DNA of 64,000 bases from CAVUFH01 sp963740835. GTDB taxonomy: Bacteria > Actinomycetota > Acidimicrobiia > IMCC26256 > PALSA-610. Positions 27,640 to 36,173 of the stretch are shown one piece after another. The notes beneath the pieces were generated by a model. That model was not told where the DNA came from. It searched no databases and saw nothing but the letters and a program-made list of their open reading frames with translations. Position 1 is the first letter of the stretch; each line of letters begins with the position of its first letter. The position numbers were made by a program, and so were the translations under genes. The stretch is from positions 62,001 through 126,000 of the forward strand of contig CAVUFH010000003.1 of NCBI GenBank assembly GCA_963740835.1. The letters run 5' to 3'.

Positions 27640-27653
27640 TGCAAACGCTTGCA
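27640..27653. promoter_or_regulatory. LacI-family operator
   Basis: TGCAAACGCTTGCA, an inverted repeat with 5-bp arms TGCAA/TTGCA around a central ACGC, close to the standard LacI-family operator with a central CG. It lies between the lacI-type gene (27618) and the plus-strand start (27684), so one site can control both directions. Confidence 0.75.
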
Positions 27654-27683
27654 GGCACTCTCGTCCCGGACGAGGATGGGCGC

Positions 27684-28634
27684 GTGACAAGCTCGGTCGA
27701 CTCCCCCGTGCCGCTGCGCCCGTGCCGCCGGATCGCCGGTCACGCCGCGGTACTGCTCCCCCACACGCAGGCCGGCGCAGTCGACTGGCATGCGTTCGAG
27801 GCGCTGCTGGCGCGCACTGCGGCCGCGGGCCTGAAGCCCGCGGTGAACATGGACACCGGCTTCGTGCAGCTCGTCGCCCCGGCCACGCGGGCCGAGGTCC
27901 TCGCGGTCACCGCCCGAATCGTCGGTCCCGGCTTCGTCGCCGGTGCCTACGTGGAGGACCAACCCGGTGACAACTTCGCCTCCGAGCCGTACGCCGCGGC
28001 GATGGACGCGATCGCGGCGCACGGCGGCGTGCCCGTGGTGTTCCCATCGCATGGCCTCAACGCGCTCGACCCCGCGGCCTGGGTCGCCGCGCACGAAGGC
28101 TTCGCCGCGCACAGCGATCGCTTCATCGCCTTCGAGCTCGGCTCGATGTTCGTCCCCTACGGGCGCATCTACCCCCTCGAGGCGTACCGCGGGCTCCTCG
28201 GCGTCGCCGCGTGCGTCGGCGCCAAGCACTCCTCGCTGTCGCGGCAGGCCGAGTGGGATCGCATCGTGCTACGCGACGCGGTTCGCCCCGACTTCGCGGT
28301 GCTCACCGGCAACGATCTCGCGATCGACATGGTCTGTTACGGCAGCGACTACCTGCTCGGCCTGGCCGCGTTCGCGCCCGACCTGTTCGCGCGCCGCGAC
28401 GCGCTTTGGGAGACGGGCGACCCCGCGTTCGGCGAGCTCAACGACGCGCTGCAACGTCTCGGCACGTTCGCCTTCCGCGACCCTGTCCCCGCGTACCGGC
28501 ACGACGCGGCAATGTGGCTCAAGCTGCGCGGCTGGATCACCTCCGACACGGTGGCTCCCGGTGCCCCGACGCGGCCCGACGCCGACCGGGGCGTGCTCCG
28601 CGAACTGGCGGCCCAACTCGGAGTGCTCGCATGA
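27684..28634 (+). CDS. DapA/NanA-type class I aldolase-like protein
   Basis: 316-residue TIM-barrel protein. GHAAVLLPHTQAGAVDWHAF resembles the start of dihydrodipicolinate synthase relatives, and GVAACVGAKHSSLSRQ carries a lysine at the expected Schiff-base position near residue 180. The GTG at 27684 (GAGGA 7 bp upstream) is preferred over ATG 27639, which would sit on the LacI operator. It overlaps the next gene by ATGA. Likely cleaves or dehydrates a 2-keto-3-deoxy-type acid. Confidence 0.65.
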   Translation: MTSSVDSPVPLRPCRRIAGHAAVLLPHTQAGAVDWHAFEALLARTAAAGLKPAVNMDTGFVQLVAPATRAEVLAVTARIVGPGFVAGAYVEDQPGDNFASEPYAAAMDAIAAHGGVPVVFPSHGLNALDPAAWVAAHEGFAAHSDRFIAFELGSMFVPYGRIYPLEAYRGLLGVAACVGAKHSSLSRQAEWDRIVLRDAVRPDFAVLTGNDLAIDMVCYGSDYLLGLAAFAPDLFARRDALWETGDPAFGELNDALQRLGTFAFRDPVPAYRHDAAMWLKLRGWITSDTVAPGAPTRPDADRGVLRELAAQLGVLA

Positions 28635-30079
28635 GCGCGTTCGTGCAGGTCCGGCGCCTCGCCGATGTCGAAGCGTTCACCGAGCACTGCACCAACGTGG
28701 GTGTGCACCTGCCGATCGACGCAGTCGTCGAGGCGAACGGACCGCTCGCGGCAACGCTCGTGATCCGCGACGGCTCCGCCGGCGAGCGGGTCGTCGGCAA
28801 CCGCCTGGCCGTGTTACCGATGGAGGGCTGGGACGGCACCGATCATGGCGCAACCACCGATCTGGTCCATCGCCGGTGGCGGCGTTTCGGGCGCAGCGGA
28901 GCCAAGCTGATCTGGGGCGGCGAGGCAGTCGCGGTTGACCCCGCGGGCCGGGCCAACCCGCGCCAGCTCGTGCTCGAACCCCGCACCTCGGCCCAGTTCG
29001 CCGCGCTGCGCGTCAACCTCGTGGACGCGCACCGCACCGCGCACGGCCGCACCGACGACCTCGTAATCGGGCTGCAACTCACGCACTCCGGTCGATGGAG
29101 CCGGCCGGTCGGCGCGCCGGCGCCGCGAATCGTGACGCGGCACCCCGAGCTGGATGCCCGCGTCGGAGCCGACGCATCTTCGCTGCTCGATGACGACGAG
29201 CTCGACGCGCTGGCTCGCCGCTTCGTCGACGCCGCCGTGCTCGCGGCCGACGCCGGTTTCGACTTCGTCGACGTGAAGCACTGCCACGGTTACCTGCTGC
29301 ACGAACTGCTCGCCGCCCGCAGCCGGCCCGGCCGCCACGGTGGATCGCTCGATCGACGGCTCGGCGTGCTCCACAAGGTCGTCGACGGCGTGCGCGCGGC
29401 CCGACCCGATCTCGCGATCGGAGTCCGGCTCTCCGCGTTCGACCTCGTCCCGTTCGCGTCCGGGCCCGACGGGCGCGGCCAGCCGGTACCCGGCGTTGGC
29501 GCGTGGCGTCCTTTCGGCGCCTCGCCTGACGGGTTGCACATCGACCTCACCGAGACGCACGCGGCTCTTGCCCGGTTCCGTGAACTGGGCATCGGATTGG
29601 TCTGCATCACCGGCGGGAGCCCGTACTACAACCCCCATATCCAACGGCCGGCCTACTTCCCGCCGTCCGACGGCTACACGCCCCCGCACGATCCGCTCGT
29701 CGACGTCGCGCGGCTCGTCGACGCTGCATCCGAACTCACCCATGCGCACCCCGACATGACCGTCGTCGGCAGCGGCTACTCGTACCTGCAGGAGTTCGTC
29801 GGCCACGTCGCGCAGGCCGTGGTGCGTCGGGGCGACGCCACGATGGTCGGCCTCGGCCGCATGATGCTCTCGTACCCGGACCTCCCGGCCGATCTGCTCG
29901 CGGGTCGGACGCTCGATCGCCACGCGTTGTGCCGGACGTTCAGCGACTGCACCACCGCGCCCCGGCACGGCCTCGTGTCGGGCTGCTATCCCCTGGACGA
30001 GGCATATCGCTCGACGCCCGAACGGGTCGAGCTGGCGGCGATCAAACGCCGGACCCGCGTCGCCATTCGACGAGACTGA
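28631..30079 (+). CDS. NADH:flavin oxidoreductase, Old Yellow Enzyme family
   Basis: 482 residues. The barrel is marked by LVIGLQLTHSGRWSRP, the diagnostic VDVKHCHGYLLHELLAARSR and, near the end, GDATMVGLGRMMLSYPDLPA. C-terminal cysteines in ALCRTFSDCTTAPRHG and GCYPLD could hold an Fe-S cluster as in 2,4-dienoyl-CoA reductase-like members. Would reduce an activated C=C bond. Translationally coupled to the aldolase-like gene and under the shared LacI operator. Confidence 0.85.
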   Translation: MSAFVQVRRLADVEAFTEHCTNVGVHLPIDAVVEANGPLAATLVIRDGSAGERVVGNRLAVLPMEGWDGTDHGATTDLVHRRWRRFGRSGAKLIWGGEAVAVDPAGRANPRQLVLEPRTSAQFAALRVNLVDAHRTAHGRTDDLVIGLQLTHSGRWSRPVGAPAPRIVTRHPELDARVGADASSLLDDDELDALARRFVDAAVLAADAGFDFVDVKHCHGYLLHELLAARSRPGRHGGSLDRRLGVLHKVVDGVRAARPDLAIGVRLSAFDLVPFASGPDGRGQPVPGVGAWRPFGASPDGLHIDLTETHAALARFRELGIGLVCITGGSPYYNPHIQRPAYFPPSDGYTPPHDPLVDVARLVDAASELTHAHPDMTVVGSGYSYLQEFVGHVAQAVVRRGDATMVGLGRMMLSYPDLPADLLAGRTLDRHALCRTFSDCTTAPRHGLVSGCYPLDEAYRSTPERVELAAIKRRTRVAIRRD

Positions 30080-30194
30080 CTGCGACGCACGACGCCACGG
30101 ACTCCGACCGTGCCCGACGTTTCTCCGTAGCCGGTCCGGCGCGGTCGATGCGGCGCCGACGCCGGCGTCGCGAGTGAGCGCCCGGGGCTCTCCG

Positions 30195-30315
30195 CGTTCT
30201 CCCTGCGCATCGCCGGGCTCATGACCCGCGCCGCGAACCCGGACCCCAGCTTCACCGTCATGGTCGACGGGATCCTCGCTGCGCCTGCAGTGCGCCGTTC
30301 GCCGGTGGGCGCGCT
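30195..30315 (+). pseudogene. Duplicated 3' end of a TetR gene
   Basis: Reads GLMTRAANPDPSFTVMVDG, nearly identical to GLMTRAANPDRSFTVMVDG at the end of the TetR gene at 40697-41284. The nucleotide match extends about 100 bp (30212-30290 against 41169-41250). Only the last helix is present, between convergent genes. Evidence of a partial duplication or gene conversion within the region. Confidence 0.6.
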
Positions 30316-30325
30316 CCCGGCGGGA

Positions 30326-30838
30326 TCAACCGGCCACGACGTTGGCCACCATCGAGAGCATCGTGTACTGACCCACGACATACAGGATCTCGACGAGTTC
30401 GTCGGCTGGGTGATCCGCAGCCAGGGCCTCCCACGTCGACCCGCTGATCGTGGAATCGGCGTGCAGCTCGTCGGCCGCGCGCAGCAGGGCGCGGTCGTGC
30501 TCGTCCCAGCCGTCGGCACCGGCGCCGACGCGCACCCGCGCGATCTCCGCGGCAGTCAGGCCCGCCCGGGCGGCGTAGCCGGCGTGCTCGTCCCATTCGA
30601 AGTCCGACGCACAATCCATCGCAATCCGCAACGCCAGCAACTCGTGGTCCCGCTTCGACAGCGTTCCCTGCAACACGAGCGCGGCGGCCCATCCGAGGAA
30701 CGGCCCGACGAGCGCGGGGTTGTGCGCCAACACGCCGATCGTGAGGATCGGCCGCCCGTCGGCGTCGCTCGCCAGGGCGAGGAGATCCGCCGTCTCCGAC
30801 GGCAATGCGCTCGGATCGGGTGGTGGAAGACGGGTCAT
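30326..30838 (-). CDS. Carboxymuconolactone decarboxylase/AhpD-like protein
   Basis: 170-residue all-helical protein with LSKRDHELLALRIAMDCASD, FEWDEHAGYAARAGLTAAEI and ADELHADSTIS, the CMD-fold pattern in which the glutamate and histidine act in the active site. Only one cysteine of the usual AhpD CxxC is seen, arguing against peroxidase function and for decarboxylase/isomerase-type chemistry. Last gene of the long operon; start overlaps the Gfo/Idh stop (ATGA, 30835-30838). Confidence 0.8.
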   Translation of the reverse strand: MTRLPPPDPSALPSETADLLALASDADGRPILTIGVLAHNPALVGPFLGWAAALVLQGTLSKRDHELLALRIAMDCASDFEWDEHAGYAARAGLTAAEIARVRVGAGADGWDEHDRALLRAADELHADSTISGSTWEALAADHPADELVEILYVVGQYTMLSMVANVVAG

Positions 30839-31947
30839 GACGCACCTCCGGGTTGCAGTTCCACACCCACCCATCTTCCGCCGACGGCGGCCGAGGCCCG
30901 CGCCGCGTCGAGAACGGCCATCCCCGCGACGCCGTCACGGAAGGTTGCGGGCGCCGGTCCCTCGGGCAGAGGTCGGCCGAGGACGAGGTCACCGAAGATC
31001 TCGGCGAGTCGGGTGTAGGGCGCCAGGTCGAGACCGTGGGCGATCATGTGGTCGTAGGTCGTGACCAGCGCGCCGGATGGCACGGGTTCGGGCCGATCGG
31101 GCGCGGTCGGGAGGTCGGCGCCGACGTCGACGACTCGGCTTCCGGCCCGATCCGCGACGGAGACCCGCGACCCCACGCCGTCGATCCACGCGCTGCCTTG
31201 GGTACCCGCGACACGCGTCTCGATCATCATCGGACCCCAGTCACCCGCCGAACTCGCGAGGACGGCGGTGGCTCCGCTCGCCATGCGCAGGTGGACCACG
31301 AACGAGTCCTCGGCGTCGAACGCATGTTCGTTCAGGTGAGGGAATGACGCGCTCACGGCTGAGACCTCCCCCGCCGTGACCCGCACCTGATCGATGACCT
31401 GCGAACCGTGGGCGCCGAACCATCCGCCGCCGCACCGCGGATCGGCCCACCAGTCGGGCACCTCGGCGTTCGCAGCCGCGAGGACGGGCACGTGCAGGAG
31501 CACGGTGATGACGCGCGGCTCGCCGATCGCCCCGGACGCGACGGTCCGCGCCAGCGTCGCCTGCCCCGGATCCCAGCGGAACTCGGTTCCGACCAGGTGG
31601 ACGATCCCGGCCCGCTCCGCGGCGTCGAGCATGACGCGCGCCTCGGCGGCGTCCCGCGCGAACGGCTTCTCGCACAGCACGTGACGTTCCGCCGCGATCG
31701 CTTCGAGCACGAACGCCGCGTGCGAATGGGGTGGCGTCGCGATCGTCACGACGTCGGCACCACGGAGCGCGAGTGCCTCGCCCAGGTCGGTGCAGGCCCG
31801 CTCCACCTCGAAGAGCCGAGCCCGGTCTGCGGTACGTCGGGGGTCGCGACCCACCAGTGCGACGATCTCGAAACCCGCCGCCCGCAAGGCCCGCACGTGC
31901 GTGACGCAGCCGAAGCCGGTACCGACGACGACGGCGCCGAGGCTCAC
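30835..31947 (-). CDS. Gfo/Idh/MocA-family oxidoreductase (2)
   Basis: 370 residues with VVVGTGFGCVTHVRALRAAG (nucleotide site), VLCEKPFARDAAEARVMLD and GGWFGAHGSQVIDQVRVTAG. It is a close paralogue of the third copy (32561-33643): the first 180 residues align almost without gaps, roughly 60% identical by eye. The catalytic dyad is unusual, with GAHGSQVID instead of the common GGG...D..H. Start overlaps the cupin stop (ATGA). Confidence 0.85.
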   Translation of the reverse strand: MSLGAVVVGTGFGCVTHVRALRAAGFEIVALVGRDPRRTADRARLFEVERACTDLGEALALRGADVVTIATPPHSHAAFVLEAIAAERHVLCEKPFARDAAEARVMLDAAERAGIVHLVGTEFRWDPGQATLARTVASGAIGEPRVITVLLHVPVLAAANAEVPDWWADPRCGGGWFGAHGSQVIDQVRVTAGEVSAVSASFPHLNEHAFDAEDSFVVHLRMASGATAVLASSAGDWGPMMIETRVAGTQGSAWIDGVGSRVSVADRAGSRVVDVGADLPTAPDRPEPVPSGALVTTYDHMIAHGLDLAPYTRLAEIFGDLVLGRPLPEGPAPATFRDGVAGMAVLDAARASAAVGGRWVGVELQPGGAS

Positions 31948-32282
31948 GCGCCCGACGCTCCGGCGTCCTGCTTCAGCTCGATGATGATTTCGAGGTACGG
32001 CTCCGTTCCGACGTTGCTCGCGATCTCGATCCCGCCCCGGGGGACGAACGTGACCACGCCCGGAAGGACGTCGGCCTCGAGAACTTCGGTATAGGGCCCC
32101 GCGGTGTCGGGCTCGGGCACGACTGCGACGCGGTCACCCCGGACCTGGATGAGGAGGTGGTCCAGGTCGTGTCGGTGCACCGGGCTGTCTTCGCCGGGCG
32201 CGAGCTTCAACCGCCAGACCCGAACGCGGTCGTCCTCGTAGATCACGTTCGTGCCGATCGGACCCAAGACTCGGTCGGTCAT
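31944..32282 (-). CDS. Small single-domain cupin
   Basis: 112 residues. The metal-ligand region reads GEDSPVHRHDLDHLLIQVRG, with two histidines and a downstream acidic residue (first cupin motif), and the second motif is partly kept in VTFVPRGGIEI. Small cupins of this type often act as isomerases or dioxygenases in catabolic operons. It overlaps neighbours on both sides by 4 bp. Confidence 0.72.
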   Translation of the reverse strand: MTDRVLGPIGTNVIYEDDRVRVWRLKLAPGEDSPVHRHDLDHLLIQVRGDRVAVVPEPDTAGPYTEVLEADVLPGVVTFVPRGGIEIASNVGTEPYLEIIIELKQDAGASGA

Positions 32283-32560
32283 CTGGTCGCCCCCTTGCTC
32301 GAGAAGTGCACGAGGAACTCGACCTCGGCTGCACTCGGCACGCGGTGGATGACGTGATGGTGCAGACGGCCGAAGACGAGTTCATGGATCGCAGCTCCGG
32401 CCGGTCGCGCCTCGGCGAACGTTATGGGTGACGATGCCGGCAACATCGCGACGATGTCCGCGAGCTGATCGACGAGCAGCTCGACCGACGTCTGCAGCTC
32501 GTCTGGGAACGTGGCGGCCAGGCGCCGCCTCGCTGACCACGAACGGCCGCGCGAACGCGT
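32279..32560 (-). CDS. Hypothetical protein, start uncertain
   Basis: An open frame ends in TGA overlapping the cupin start (ATGA). Visible residues include LAATFPDELQTSVELLVDQL, ADIVAMLPASSPITFAEARP and AEVEFLVHFSSKGATR. The helical segments loosely resemble a regulator C-terminus, but I do not recognise it. The only ATG is at 32446; coding may start farther up, at the end of Gfo/Idh (3). Possibly a truncated gene. Confidence 0.4.
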   Translation of the reverse strand, partial: TRSRGRSWSARRRLAATFPDELQTSVELLVDQLADIVAMLPASSPITFAEARPAGAAIHELVFGRLHHHVIHRVPSAAEVEFLVHFSSKGATR

Positions 32561-33643
32561 CTAGCCGCCGCACGCGACCCAGGAGCCGGAGCGCGCGGCG
32601 GCGCGGATCGCGTCGAGTACCTCCATACCCGCGAGGCCGTCGACGAACGTAGCGGGCGAGGGATCGGGCGGAACCGGCTCACCTTCGATCAGCCGGCGGA
32701 AGACCTCCGTGAGTCGCGTGTAGGGCCCGAAGTCGATCCCGGTCGCGTGGAGGAGGTCGTACGCCGAGGTCAAGAGGTCCCCATCCGGAGGCGCGGCCGG
32801 AGGCACCACGAGATCGTCGGGGATCGGCACGTCCCGCGTCCCCGCAGCATCGGCGATCCTGACCCGCTCACCCTCGACCCACGCTGTCCCCGCCGTGCCC
32901 GCCACGCGCGCCACCATCTGGATCGGACCGTAATCCGCCGCGCTACTGAGCAGCGTTCCGGCACAGCCGTTCGTTGTTCGGAAGTGCACGACATAGCTGT
33001 CCTCGGCCGTCCAGCCACGCTCGACGAGGTTCGGGAGCACAGCGCTCACACCCTCGAACGCGCCGAGCGTCGTCTGCACCTGATCGATCACGTGGGAAGC
33101 GTGGGCGCCGAGCCAGCCGCCACCCTGCGCGCCGTCCGACCACCACTCGGGGACGTCCGCATTCGGATTCGCGAGCAGAGAAATCGTCAGCACGAACGTG
33201 GCCATGCGGGGTTCGCCGATCGCGCCGTCGTGGACTACCCGCGTCATCAGCGCCTGCCAGGTTGCCCACCGGAACTCGGTGCCGAGCAGGTGCACGATCC
33301 CGGCGCGCTCCGCCGCGGTGAGCAGGGCGCGCGCCTCGGCGGCATCGCGGGTGAATGGCTTCTCGCAGAGGACGTGCTTGCCTGCCGCGATCGCCTCCAG
33401 TGCCAGCGGTGCGTGGGTGTGCGGCGGCGTCGCGATCGTGACGGCGTCGACGCCGGGCAGGTCGAGCGCGGTCGTCAGCGACGACGTCGCGTGGGGGATG
33501 CCGAACCGCTCCGCCCGGGCCGCGGTGCGCTGCGGATCCCGGCCGACGAGACCGACCACCTCGAAGCCCGCGGCCCGCAAAGCGCGGATGTGCGTGAGGC
33601 AACCGAAGCTGGTGCCGACGACGACCACACCCGGTCCGCTCAC
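32561..33643 (-). CDS. Gfo/Idh/MocA-family oxidoreductase (3)
   Basis: 360 residues, GTG start. VVVVGTSFGCLTHIRALRAA, HVLCEKPFTRDAAEARALL and GGWLGAHASHVIDQVQTTLG match copy 2 closely. Copies 2 and 3 in one operon suggest successive or stereochemically different oxidation/reduction steps on one substrate, or subunits of one complex. Both lack the classical lysine-next-to-proline context variation seen in copy 1, so they form their own subgroup. Confidence 0.85.
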   Translation of the reverse strand: MSGPGVVVVGTSFGCLTHIRALRAAGFEVVGLVGRDPQRTAARAERFGIPHATSSLTTALDLPGVDAVTIATPPHTHAPLALEAIAAGKHVLCEKPFTRDAAEARALLTAAERAGIVHLLGTEFRWATWQALMTRVVHDGAIGEPRMATFVLTISLLANPNADVPEWWSDGAQGGGWLGAHASHVIDQVQTTLGAFEGVSAVLPNLVERGWTAEDSYVVHFRTTNGCAGTLLSSAADYGPIQMVARVAGTAGTAWVEGERVRIADAAGTRDVPIPDDLVVPPAAPPDGDLLTSAYDLLHATGIDFGPYTRLTEVFRRLIEGEPVPPDPSPATFVDGLAGMEVLDAIRAAARSGSWVACGG

Positions 33644-33672
33644 GGTTCTCGTCCTCCTCGGAGCCACCCCGA

Positions 33673-34503
33673 TCAGATGACGTAGTCGTCGTTGCTGGCT
33701 CGAATGGTGATGTCGCTGATGCTGACACCCCAGGGTTGGTTGATCGCGTAGATGACCTGGTCGGCCAGCAGGTCCGGGGCGAGCGCGGCGTACTGAATGC
33801 TGTCCTGGCTGCTGAGGTGTTCGGGTGGGTTCTCGGCGAACACCTGGCTCAGCTTCTCGTAGAACTGGTCCTTGTTGGCGCCGAGCACCGGGTTGACGGC
33901 CTCGGAGTTGACGATGCCGCCAGCAAGTCCGGTGCCGGGCACGCCGGTCGGGCGAATTGTCGTGACCTTGATGCGGCCGAGCGACTCTTGGCGGAGTGAC
34001 TCGGACATGACGTTGACCGCGGCCTTGGTCGCGCCGTAGACGGCTGCGCCGGCGACGGGGTAGTTGCCGAACACGGAGGAGATGTTGACCACCTGGCCGC
34101 GGCCTTGGCTGATCATCTGGTCGTACACGGCAATGATCCCGTTCAGCACACCTTTGATGTTGATGTCGATGCACCGTCCCCACGCCTCGGCTGCCGCTTC
34201 GTGGTCGGCATAGAACGCCAATGGCATCACGCCTGCGTTGTTGATTATCACGTCGACGGCCCCGAAACGGTTCGCGATCTTGTCGGCGAACGTTCGCATC
34301 CCCACCAGGTCGGTCACGTCGACCGTGCCGATCTCGGTCTGGTCGCCGGCGAGGTCGGCGAGCCTGCCGCGGTTGATGTCACATGCTCCGACGTTGGCCC
34401 CGAGGGCCGCCGTCTTCTCGGCGAGGAGTCGCCCGAAGCCGCTCGCCGCGCCGGTGATGATGATCGTCCGCCCTTCGATGTGGTTCGCGGCGAGGTCGTT
34501 CAC
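33673..34503 (-). CDS. SDR-family oxidoreductase
   Basis: Classical short-chain dehydrogenase, 276 residues: cofactor motif TGAASGFG, NNAG in VIINNAGVMPLAF, catalytic serine in NISSVFG and YxxxK in VYGATKAAVNVM. GTG 34503 is 19 bp after the CoA-ligase stop. Probably NAD(P)-dependent oxidation of a hydroxyl on the pathway intermediate. Confidence 0.88.
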   Translation of the reverse strand: MNDLAANHIEGRTIIITGAASGFGRLLAEKTAALGANVGACDINRGRLADLAGDQTEIGTVDVTDLVGMRTFADKIANRFGAVDVIINNAGVMPLAFYADHEAAAEAWGRCIDINIKGVLNGIIAVYDQMISQGRGQVVNISSVFGNYPVAGAAVYGATKAAVNVMSESLRQESLGRIKVTTIRPTGVPGTGLAGGIVNSEAVNPVLGANKDQFYEKLSQVFAENPPEHLSSQDSIQYAALAPDLLADQVIYAINQPWGVSISDITIRASNDDYVI

Positions 34504-34522
34504 CGTGCCGTTCCGAGCTCGT

Positions 34523-36133
34523 TCATTCGGGATCCGCTTCGATAAGAGCGCGGGCACGTCGGTAGTCGGGTTTGCCGCTCGGCTGGCGGGGCATCTCATG
34601 GACGAGGTGGAGTCCCCGCGGTGCCTTGTAGCGCGCGAGTTTCGTTGAGCAGAATGCGGCGACCTCTTCCAGCGTGAGGTCCTCGCCGGGTCGTATCTGT
34701 ACGACGGCCACCACCTTCTGGCCCCAGCGTGCGTCGTCGACGCCGAGCACCAGCGCGTCGAAGACCCCCGGATGCGCCTTGAGGACCGACTCGACTTCTT
34801 CGGGGTAGATCTTCTCGCCGCCGGTGTTGATGCATTGCGATCCACGACCGAGGAGGGTCATCGTCCCATCGAGTTCCAAGCGCGCGAGGTCGCCCGGGAC
34901 CGAGTGGCGGACGCCGTCGACGTCGATGAACGTCGCGGCGGACTTGACCGGATCCTTGTAGTAGCCGATCGGTACGTTGCCGCCGCGCGCCAACCGACCG
35001 ATCTCACCGGGCTTTACCGGCATGTTGTCGTCGTCAATGATCTTGGAGTCAGGGCCGAGCGGCACGTTGAGCAGTCCGCCTCCGGAGGAGATTGCCGGTG
35101 CGGCGTCTCCCTTCGCCGCGGCGCGCATGCCATTGAACCCGCCTTCGGACGATCCGACGGCCTCGCTGATGATCAGATTCGGTAGGAGATCGAACATCTG
35201 CGCCTTGACCACCGGCGAGAACACCGCGGCGGTCGACGCGATCGCCACGAGTGATGACGTGTCGTACGCGCCCTCGGTCAGCGCGTCGATCAGCGGACGG
35301 GCCATCGCGTCGCCAGTGATACTGATGACCGCGATGTGGTGCTGTTTGATCGCCTGCCACACCAGATGAGGATCGAAACGGGGAAGGAGCACGTTCGTGA
35401 CGCCCTTGAACAGCCCGCCGAGCGTGCCCCACTGAGCGGCGCCGTGCATCAGCGGCGCGAGCACCAAACCCGGCGTAGGTTCGGACTCGCCGGCAATGCG
35501 CGCGAGTTGGAACTCGTCGGTGATCCGTTCGCCGGTAACGAAGTCGATCCCGCCCCCGAGGGCGCGGAACACGTCTTCGTGGCGCCACATCACGCCTTTG
35601 GGCATCCCCGTGGTGCCGCCTGTGTAGAGGATGTACAAGTCGCCGTCGTCACGGACGCCGAAGTCGCGCTCGGTCCCGCACGCCGCCAACGCATCCTCGT
35701 AACGAACGGCGCCGGTCGGCGCGGGTTCGACGGTCCGGTCGTCGATCTCCACGAAGTGACGCAGCTGAGGGAGCCGGTCGGCGACCTCGGCGATGTAGGG
35801 CGAGAACGACGCCTGGTAGATCGCGGCCACGATGTCGGCGTTGTCGAAGAGGTAGACGAGCTCGTCGGTGACGTAGCGATAGTTCACGTTGATGGGGACG
35901 GCCCGCAGCTTGTAAGCCGCGAGCATCGACTCGACGTACTCAATGCTGTTGTACGAGTAGATCGCGACGTGATCGCGCTCGCCGATACCGTTCGCCGCGA
36001 GGTGATGGGCCAGCTGATTGGCCCGCGCGTCCAACTCCGCGAACGTGACGGTACGATCACCACAGATCAGTGCGGTCCGGTCGGGTACGACATCGCTGGT
36101 GTGCTCGGCGAGGTCGGCGAGGTTGAAAGCCAT
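34523..36133 (-). CDS. AMP-dependent acyl-CoA synthetase
   Basis: 536 residues of the ANL superfamily: P-loop LYILYTGGTTGMPKGVMWRH, the A5/A7-type motifs and INTGGEKIYPEEVESVLKAH, and a C-terminal catalytic lysine in RQPSGKPDYRRA. Activates a carboxylic acid as its CoA thioester. It resembles FadD3/cyclohexane-type ligases of actinobacterial catabolism. Placed mid-operon, it implies that the pathway continues through CoA intermediates. Confidence 0.88.
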   Translation of the reverse strand: MAFNLADLAEHTSDVVPDRTALICGDRTVTFAELDARANQLAHHLAANGIGERDHVAIYSYNSIEYVESMLAAYKLRAVPINVNYRYVTDELVYLFDNADIVAAIYQASFSPYIAEVADRLPQLRHFVEIDDRTVEPAPTGAVRYEDALAACGTERDFGVRDDGDLYILYTGGTTGMPKGVMWRHEDVFRALGGGIDFVTGERITDEFQLARIAGESEPTPGLVLAPLMHGAAQWGTLGGLFKGVTNVLLPRFDPHLVWQAIKQHHIAVISITGDAMARPLIDALTEGAYDTSSLVAIASTAAVFSPVVKAQMFDLLPNLIISEAVGSSEGGFNGMRAAAKGDAAPAISSGGGLLNVPLGPDSKIIDDDNMPVKPGEIGRLARGGNVPIGYYKDPVKSAATFIDVDGVRHSVPGDLARLELDGTMTLLGRGSQCINTGGEKIYPEEVESVLKAHPGVFDALVLGVDDARWGQKVVAVVQIRPGEDLTLEEVAAFCSTKLARYKAPRGLHLVHEMPRQPSGKPDYRRARALIEADPE

Positions 36134-36173
36134 GTGGGTTGTCCTATGCCTTTCGTATCGATCGGGGCGTAGC

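Noticed and set aside
24320..27658. A single 1,100-residue protein starting at 27658
   Set aside because: Its first third is an out-of-frame reading of the LacI gene; the Tat lipoprotein begins at 26596 with its own ribosome binding site.
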